10,646 nucleotides of DNA, from assembly GCA_002451175.1 (NCBI GenBank), contig DKBI01000106.1:37555-48200 (forward strand), read 5' to 3'. The position numbers were made by a program, and so were the translations under genes. Below, piece by piece: positions 6,977 to 10,646 of this stretch. The notes beneath the pieces are model-generated. The model was given only the letters and a program-made list of their open reading frames with translations. It was not told the DNA's origin and made no database searches. Source of the stretch: Betaproteobacteria bacterium UBA6904. Its GTDB lineage: Bacteria; Pseudomonadota; Gammaproteobacteria; Burkholderiales; SG8-39. Position 1 is the stretch's first letter. The number at the start of each line of letters is the position of its first letter.

Positions 6977-7040
6977 GGTCGTCAACCAAGGCACGTCCGC
7001 TGCGTTAATCGACCTGGTTCCCTATTGAACCGCTCACTCT

Positions 7041-7046
7041 GGAGAG
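7041..7046 (+). promoter_or_regulatory. Ribosome binding site for the small exported protein
   Basis: GGAGAG lies six bases before the ATG at 7053 and twelve before a second in-frame ATG at 7059. This spacing favours 7053. No clear promoter is visible in the 76 bases after the TPP operon. Confidence 0.6.
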
Positions 7047-7052
7047 AACGAC

Positions 7053-7298
7053 ATGCTCATGAAGAAACTGCTTGCGACCCTGGTCGCGTCCGCGTTTGCC
7101 GCGTCCGTGTTCGCGCAGGCGCAACCCGCGAAACCCGCGACTCCGGCGACGCCGGCAGCCGCGCCTGCGCCCGCCCAGAAAGCGGAGCCGGCGAAGGCCG
7201 CTGAGGCGGCGAAAGCGGAGCCGAAGGGCGAAGCCAAAGCCAAGGGCAAGGGCAAGCCGAAAAAGTCCAAGAAAGCCAAGACCGAGAAAAAAGCCTAA
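7053..7298 (+). CDS. Small exported Ala/Pro/Lys-rich protein of unknown function
   Basis: I do not recognise a named family. The product has 81 residues. Residues 1-22 form a Sec signal peptide (MLMKKLLATLVASAFAASVFA, cleavage likely before Gln). The mature 59 or so residues are low complexity: first a Pro/Ala stretch with repeated PA, TP and AP pairs, then an Ala/Lys/Glu stretch, then a strongly basic end built from KGKGKPKKSKKAK. There is no cysteine and no expected fold. The strong RBS, clear signal peptide and strong terminator directly after it argue for a real gene transcribed alone. The basic tail resembles histone H1-like tails, but the signal peptide points to the periplasm or outside, where it could bind acidic polymers. 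That role is only a guess. Confidence 0.75.
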   Translation: MLMKKLLATLVASAFAASVFAQAQPAKPATPATPAAAPAPAQKAEPAKAAEAAKAEPKGEAKAKGKGKPKKSKKAKTEKKA

Positions 7299-7315
7299 AT
7301 AACAGGTCTTTGCGC

Positions 7316-7344
7316 AAAAAACCCGGCCTCGTGCCGGGTTTTTT
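7316..7344 (+). terminator. Strong intrinsic terminator, probably bidirectional
   Basis: ACCCGGC (7321-7327) pairs with GCCGGGT (7333-7339) around CTCGT. The stem is extended by an A run (7316-7320) matching the T run (7340-7344), about 12 pairs in all. The A run gives a U run on the opposite strand, so it could also stop transcription from the right. It closes the small-protein unit and separates it from the operon at 7474. Confidence 0.92.
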
Positions 7345-7462
7345 GCTTTGGCGAGAACCTTTCACGCGCTAGCCCCGGAGCCAAACGGAGGTAAGATCAA
7401 TTATCAACTCCGTGATCGCGTGTTCCTGCTTGATCGGCTGACCTTGCGCTAGTTTCCTCGAA

Positions 7463-7467
7463 AGGAG
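7463..7467 (+). promoter_or_regulatory. Ribosome binding site of the transglutaminase-like gene
   Basis: AGGAG is six bases before the ATG at 7474. In the 120 or so bases between the terminator and this site I found no promoter with both boxes convincing, although one is expected here. Confidence 0.6.
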
Positions 7468-7473
7468 TGGGCC

Positions 7474-8565
7474 ATGAACCGACGCGCATTTCTTCGTTCT
7501 ACGGGTGCTGCCGCCGCGGCTGCCGCGCTGCCGTGGCGGGCTGTGGCCGCCAGCGTCGGCGACTGGCGAAGTTACGAGGTTTCGACCCGCGTGACGATTC
7601 TCGATCCGCGGGGCGGTGCGCGGGCCTGGATTCCCTTGCCAATGGTGGACGACATGCCGTGGCAGTTGGCGCTGGGAAACAGTTGGCGGGGCAATGCCAG
7701 CCGCGTGCAGGTTCATGCGGACGGAAAATATGGCGCGGCCATTCTTGCCGCGGAATGGCCCGCGGGAGAGCGCGAACCGGTCATCGAGGTGACGAGCCGC
7801 ATCAGGACGCGCGACCGGGCAACGGATTTCTCGCGACCCGATCCGGCGATCATGCGCCTCAGCGCCGCCGAGCACGCGTTCTACACGTCCGCGACCGAGC
7901 TGATTCCCACCGACGGCATCGTCAAGGAAACGGCGCAGGAAATCGTCAGAGGCGCGCGCAGCGACATCGACAAGGCGCGCGCGATCTACGAGTGGGTGGT
8001 GGAGAACACGTTCCGCGATCCCAAGACGCGGGGCTGCGGGTGGGGCGACATCCAGTCGATGCTCGAGACGCGAAATTTCGGCGGCAAGTGCGGCGACCTG
8101 AACGCGATGTACGTCGGGCTGGCGCGCGCCGCCGGCGTGCCGGCGCGCGACGTCTATGGCATTCGCGTCGCGCCGTCGATTCACGGCTATCGCAGCCTCG
8201 GCGTCGGCAACGCCGTGGTCAGCAAGGCCCAACATTGTCGGGCGGAGTTCCATGCCGCTGGTTTCGGCTGGGTGCCGGTCGATCCGGCCGACGTGCGCAA
8301 GGTGATGCTGGAGGAGCCGCCGACCCATCTGAAAATCGACGACGCGAAGGTGGTCGCCGCGCGCCAGCGGCTGTTTGGCGGCTGGGAGATGAACTGGCTG
8401 GCCTATAACATGGCTCACGACGTCGTGCTGCCCGGCACCACCGTCAAGGCGCCCAAACTGGCGTATTTCATGTACGTCAACGGCGAGACCGGGGGCGAGC
8501 GGCTCGATCAGCTGGAGCCGGATTCGTTCAAGTACGAAATTCGCGCGACGGGAGCGAATACCTGA
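7474..8565 (+). CDS. Tat-exported transglutaminase-like (papain-fold) protein
   Basis: This protein carries a transglutaminase-like core, a papain-type fold; bacterial members are often proteases, amidases or peptide-modifying enzymes. The N-terminus MNRRAFLRSTGAAA is a good twin-arginine signal (Arg3-Arg4, Phe6, Leu7), with cleavage likely after AVA near residue 25, so it should be folded before export to the periplasm. Residues about 27-150 form a region opening YEVSTRVTIL, probably a beta-rich N-terminal domain. The catalytic triad is present: Cys206 (GGKCGDLN), His254 (QHCRAEFH) and Asp270 (VPVDPAD), with GVPARDVYG between them, so it is probably active. Length is 363 residues. The stop overlaps the presumed start of the next gene (CTGA), so it heads a tightly coupled operon. 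The substrate is unknown. Confidence 0.88.
   Translation: MNRRAFLRSTGAAAAAAALPWRAVAASVGDWRSYEVSTRVTILDPRGGARAWIPLPMVDDMPWQLALGNSWRGNASRVQVHADGKYGAAILAAEWPAGEREPVIEVTSRIRTRDRATDFSRPDPAIMRLSAAEHAFYTSATELIPTDGIVKETAQEIVRGARSDIDKARAIYEWVVENTFRDPKTRGCGWGDIQSMLETRNFGGKCGDLNAMYVGLARAAGVPARDVYGIRVAPSIHGYRSLGVGNAVVSKAQHCRAEFHAAGFGWVPVDPADVRKVMLEEPPTHLKIDDAKVVAARQRLFGGWEMNWLAYNMAHDVVLPGTTVKAPKLAYFMYVNGETGGERLDQLEPDSFKYEIRATGANT
8550..8554 (+). promoter_or_regulatory. Ribosome binding site supporting a CTG start for the TlpA-like gene
   Basis: GGGAG ends seven bases before the CTG at 8562. The open frame upstream of 8721 has no ATG, GTG or TTG, so this well-placed site is the main support for initiation at CTG. 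Confidence 0.55.
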
Positions 8566-9062
8566 ACCGACGCACGCTGCTGACGGCGGCGCTTGCGTTT
8601 TTCTCGGGCGCGGCTGGCGGACAGCAGCTGAAGCCGTGGGGTGGCGGCGCGCCACCGCCGCTCGCGCTGGCCGATCTCGAGGGCAGGCCGCATCGCCTGG
8701 CGTCGTACCGCGGGCAGGTCGTGCTGATCAATTTCTGGGCCACCTGGTGCGAGCCGTGTCGCGACGAGATGCCGAGCCTCGAGCGCCTGAGGCAGTCTCT
8801 GGCGGGCCGGCCCTTCGTCATTCTCGCCGTCAACCTTGGCGAGCCGCCATCGCGGATTCGGGCGTTCCTGCAGCGGGTTACGATGAATTTCCCGGTGCTG
8901 CTGGATGCCGACATGGCAGCAGCGAAAGCGTGGAACGCGCGCATTCTGCCGGCCAGCTTCGTGGTCGATGCGGATGGCAGAATCCAATACTCGATTGCGG
9001 GAGAACTTGATTGGTCGGCCGAACCCCAGCGCACTCTCATCGCCGGCTTGCTGCCGCGCTGA
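8562..9062 (+). CDS. TlpA/ResA-like periplasmic thioredoxin, apparent CTG start
   Basis: This is a membrane-associated or periplasmic thiol-disulfide oxidoreductase. From 8562 the product has 166 residues. The active site is Trp62-Cys63-Glu-Pro-Cys66 (NFWATWCEPC), with the cis-proline at Pro130 (LPASFVVDADG). These and the lead-in LADLEGRPHRLASYRGQVVL are typical of TlpA/ResA. The first ATG/GTG/TTG in frame is GTG 8721, which would cut into the first core strand just before the active site and cannot be the true start. Further upstream the frame reads LNRRTLLTAALAFFSG, a good twin-arginine or Sec signal, opening with a CTG that overlaps the previous stop and has GGGAG seven bases before it. 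A CTG start, or a sequencing change from ATG, is the best reading. As neighbour of an exported Cys enzyme it may keep that cysteine reduced, which is inference. Confidence 0.82.
   Translation: MNRRTLLTAALAFFSGAAGGQQLKPWGGGAPPPLALADLEGRPHRLASYRGQVVLINFWATWCEPCRDEMPSLERLRQSLAGRPFVILAVNLGEPPSRIRAFLQRVTMNFPVLLDADMAAAKAWNARILPASFVVDADGRIQYSIAGELDWSAEPQRTLIAGLLPR
8999..9003 (+). promoter_or_regulatory. Ribosome binding site supporting a TTG start for the methyltransferase gene
   Basis: GGGAG ends seven bases before the TTG at 9011, the same arrangement as at the CTG start of the preceding gene. The later ATG at 9062 lacks such a site, although it overlaps the preceding stop as TGATG. Confidence 0.55.
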
Positions 9063-9832
9063 TGCTCACCTTTCTCGCGTTCTGCGCCCGGGCGCAGGAC
9101 GCCGAGGTGCGTCCGCCGTTCGTCGCCACGCCGGAGGAGGCGGTCGACCGCATGCTGGCGCTGGCCAAGGTCGGTGCCGGCGATTTCGTGATCGACCTGG
9201 GCTCCGGCGACGGCCGCATCGTCATTGCTGCGGCCCGCAAGTTCGGTGCGCGCGGTCTCGGCGTCGATCTGGATGCGTCGCTGGTCGCGTTGTCGCGCGA
9301 GAAGGCCGACGAGGCTGGAGTCGGCGCGCTGGCGCGCTTCGAGGAACGCGACGTCCTCAAGACGGACCTGTCCAGCGCGAGCGTGGTGACGATCTACCTG
9401 CTGCCCTCGCTGGTCGATCAGCTGCAACCGAAGCTGCTCGGCGAATTGCAGCCGGGAAGCCGGATCGTGGCGCACGCCTTCCCCATGGTGGGGTGGAAAC
9501 CGGACCGTCGCGAGTCCCTGCGCATTGCCGCGCCGCGCGGCGCACAGAGTGGCGAGAGCGAGCTCTTTCTCTGGATCGTGCCGGCGCAAGTGCGCGGACC
9601 GTGGCGCGTGGAGGGCTGGCAGATGCGCGTGCACCAGAATTTCCAGGAGATCGAAATCGAGCTGGCGCGAGACGGCCGTCCGATGACGGTCGAGCGCGCG
9701 CGGCTCGAGGGCCGAGAGTTCGAGTTTTCCGGTCCCGGCGTTTCCTTCCGCGGACGGATGGCGGACGAGGCGATCACCGGCGTGATGGTGGCCGGCGGGG
9801 AATCGATGGCGATGACCTGGACCCGCCCGTGA
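9011..9832 (+). CDS. SAM-dependent methyltransferase, FAM173/ATPSCKMT-like, with N-terminal signal peptide
   Basis: This is a class I (Rossmann-fold) methyltransferase. Motif I is FVIDLGSGDGRIVIAAA, with Asp62 and Gly64-Gly68 lining the SAM site, followed by GVDLDASLV, whose acidic residue holds the ribose. TPEEAVDRML before it, and VVTIYLLPSLVDQLQPKLL and IVAHAFPMVGWKPD after it, match the family of the mitochondrial lysine methyltransferases FAM173/ATPSCKMT and their bacterial relatives. Residues 190-273 form an extra beta-rich C-terminal region. With TTG 9011 as start (273 residues) the N-terminus is a full signal peptide: HRR, a hydrophobic run of 12, then ARA before Gln29. With ATG 9062 only a stub of it remains. 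The gene overlaps the thioredoxin gene by 52 bases from TTG, or by one base from ATG. A signal peptide on a SAM enzyme is unusual, since SAM is cytoplasmic. Confidence 0.85.
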   Translation: MVGRTPAHSHRRLAAALMLTFLAFCARAQDAEVRPPFVATPEEAVDRMLALAKVGAGDFVIDLGSGDGRIVIAAARKFGARGLGVDLDASLVALSREKADEAGVGALARFEERDVLKTDLSSASVVTIYLLPSLVDQLQPKLLGELQPGSRIVAHAFPMVGWKPDRRESLRIAAPRGAQSGESELFLWIVPAQVRGPWRVEGWQMRVHQNFQEIEIELARDGRPMTVERARLEGREFEFSGPGVSFRGRMADEAITGVMVAGGESMAMTWTRP

Positions 9833-9872
9833 CCGGCAATGCCGCCGCGACGACTGCGGCGACGGACGGGCG

Positions 9873-10646
9873 CTAGAGCACTTTGCCCGGATTCATGAGG
9901 CCGCCGGGGTCGAGGGCGCGTTTCAGCGTACGCATCAGTTCGAGTTCCAGCGGGGACTTGCGATGGGCGAGTTCTACGCGCTTCAGCTGCCCGATGCCGT
10001 GCTCCGCGGAAATCGAGCCGCCGAGCGCGCTCACGGCCTCGTACACGAGTGCGTTGACCGCTTCGCGCCGTTGCATGAACTGCGCAGTGGCGGCGGCATC
10101 GCCCATGCCGATGTTGTAGTGCAGATTGCCGTCGCCGACGTGGCCGAAAATGAAGCTGCATGCCCCCGGAAACGCCTGGGGCAGCGCGCCCTCGATGCGC
10201 TCGATGAGCGCCGGGACACGCGACACGGCGACCGAGACATCGTGCTTGACGTTGGCGAATTGCGCTTCGGGTATCGACTCGCGTATGCGCCAGAGCGCGG
10301 CCGACTGCGCCTGCGTCGCCGCGACCGCGGCATCGCGCAGTTCGGCGTGCTGCGCGCTGTCGGCCAGCGCCAGCTCGAGCTGCTCGCGCAGCGGCGCGGA
10401 CTCGCCCATGCCTTCGAACTCGGCGAGCACGTACCAAGGGTGCGGATCGCCGAGTGGGTCTCGCGTCTGCGGGACGTGTCCGAGCACTGCCTCGAGACAG
10501 CGGCGCGAGATCAGTTCGAACGCGCTGACGCGATCTCCCAGACGGGCCCGCAGACGCGCGAGAAGCTTGACGGCCGAGGCGGGGGCGTCCGTGGCGATCC
10601 ACGCGGTCGCGCTGCAGGTCGGTCGGGGTCGCAGCCGGAGCACGGC
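9873..10646 (-). CDS. FAD-linked 2-hydroxyacid dehydrogenase, C-terminal part (GlcD/D-lactate dehydrogenase family; 5' end outside the window)
   Basis: This is the C-terminal FAD-oxidase domain of a flavoenzyme that oxidises a 2-hydroxyacid such as D-lactate, glycolate or D-2-hydroxyglutarate to the 2-oxoacid and passes electrons to the respiratory chain or a partner protein. The last 257 residues are present. Diagnostic segments are PWYVLAEFEG, WRIRESIPEA, KHDVSVAVSRVP, the metal/substrate-site motif FIFGHVGDGNLHYNI (HVGDGNLH encoded at 10119-10142), ISAEHGIGQLKR, and the closing LDPGGLMNPGKVL. The N-terminal FAD-binding (PCMH) half lies beyond the window, so a start cannot be given. It converges on the methyltransferase gene with 40 bases between stops and no T-rich terminator. 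Substrate within the family cannot be settled from this half. Confidence 0.93.
   Translation of the reverse strand, partial: AVLRLRPRPTCSATAWIATDAPASAVKLLARLRARLGDRVSAFELISRRCLEAVLGHVPQTRDPLGDPHPWYVLAEFEGMGESAPLREQLELALADSAQHAELRDAAVAATQAQSAALWRIRESIPEAQFANVKHDVSVAVSRVPALIERIEGALPQAFPGACSFIFGHVGDGNLHYNIGMGDAAATAQFMQRREAVNALVYEAVSALGGSISAEHGIGQLKRVELAHRKSPLELELMRTLKRALDPGGLMNPGKVL

Noticed and set aside
7345..7462. Possible promoter before the transglutaminase operon
   Set aside because: Boxes such as TTGATC (7430-7435) and TAAGAT (7392-7397) occur, but none has a partner box at standard spacing.
7369..8655. Minus-strand open frame opposite the transglutaminase-like gene
   Set aside because: It has no recognisable motif or RBS. 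The opposite strand has an intact Tat signal and catalytic triad.
9843..9861. Hairpin CGCCGC / GCGGCG between the convergent genes
   Set aside because: It has six pairs and a 7-nt loop but no T run on either strand, and is expected by chance at this GC content.
9418..10602. Minus-strand open frame across the methyltransferase and dehydrogenase ends
   Set aside because: In the dehydrogenase region the correct minus-strand frame is another one, with clear motifs. This one is Arg-rich noise.

Overview
The window is a GC-rich bacterial chromosome segment with tightly packed genes, Shine-Dalgarno sites and intrinsic terminators. The gene types (a type-2-like tyrosyl-tRNA synthetase, a TRAP transporter, split ComDE-like thiamine-diphosphate (TPP) enzymes, Tat-exported proteins) suggest a proteobacterium. 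I lean to Betaproteobacteria/Burkholderiales, perhaps environmental or uncultured, but this rests on gene flavour and no marker gene settles it.

Layout. (1) 1-636: 3' half of tyrS, with the KMSKS loop and the S4 domain. (2) 665-4108: a complete TRAP transporter. dctP has its own sigma70-like promoter and is followed by a strong intrinsic terminator; dctQ and dctM come after it. The binding protein keeps the Gln/Arg/Glu-Trp set of the TakP-like 2-oxoacid/monocarboxylate group. (3) 4150-5313: a MalY/PatB-type PLP C-S lyase or aminotransferase, in line with the TRAP genes. (4) 5244-5840, minus strand: a ChaC-like gamma-glutamylcyclotransferase whose 3' end overlaps the lyase gene by 70 nt. (5) 5859-6976: a two-gene operon for a split TPP-dependent 2-oxoacid decarboxylase (ComD-like and ComE-like subunits), divergent from chaC across a gap of about 20-30 nt that holds one AT-rich island. 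(6) 7053-7344: a small exported Ala/Pro/Lys-rich protein with its own RBS and a strong, near-symmetric terminator. (7) 7474-9832: a three-gene overlapping operon whose products all appear to carry export signals: a Tat-type transglutaminase-like protein, a TlpA-like thioredoxin that seems to start at CTG, and a FAM173-like SAM methyltransferase that seems to start at TTG with a signal peptide. (8) 9873-end, minus strand: C-terminal half of a FAD-linked 2-hydroxyacid dehydrogenase of the GlcD/D-lactate dehydrogenase family.

How the parts may work together. A TRAP importer for small 2-oxo or hydroxy acids, a split 2-oxoacid decarboxylase and a FAD 2-hydroxyacid dehydrogenase lie within about 10 kb. 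This could be a loose module for taking up and breaking down short 2-hydroxy/2-oxo acids, possibly including C3 sulfonates or phosphonates, but they are in separate transcription units. The most unusual structure is the exported transglutaminase-thioredoxin-methyltransferase operon: two of its three starts are non-standard, yet each has a well-placed Shine-Dalgarno site. No RNA genes, CRISPR arrays, insertion sequences or phage genes were seen.
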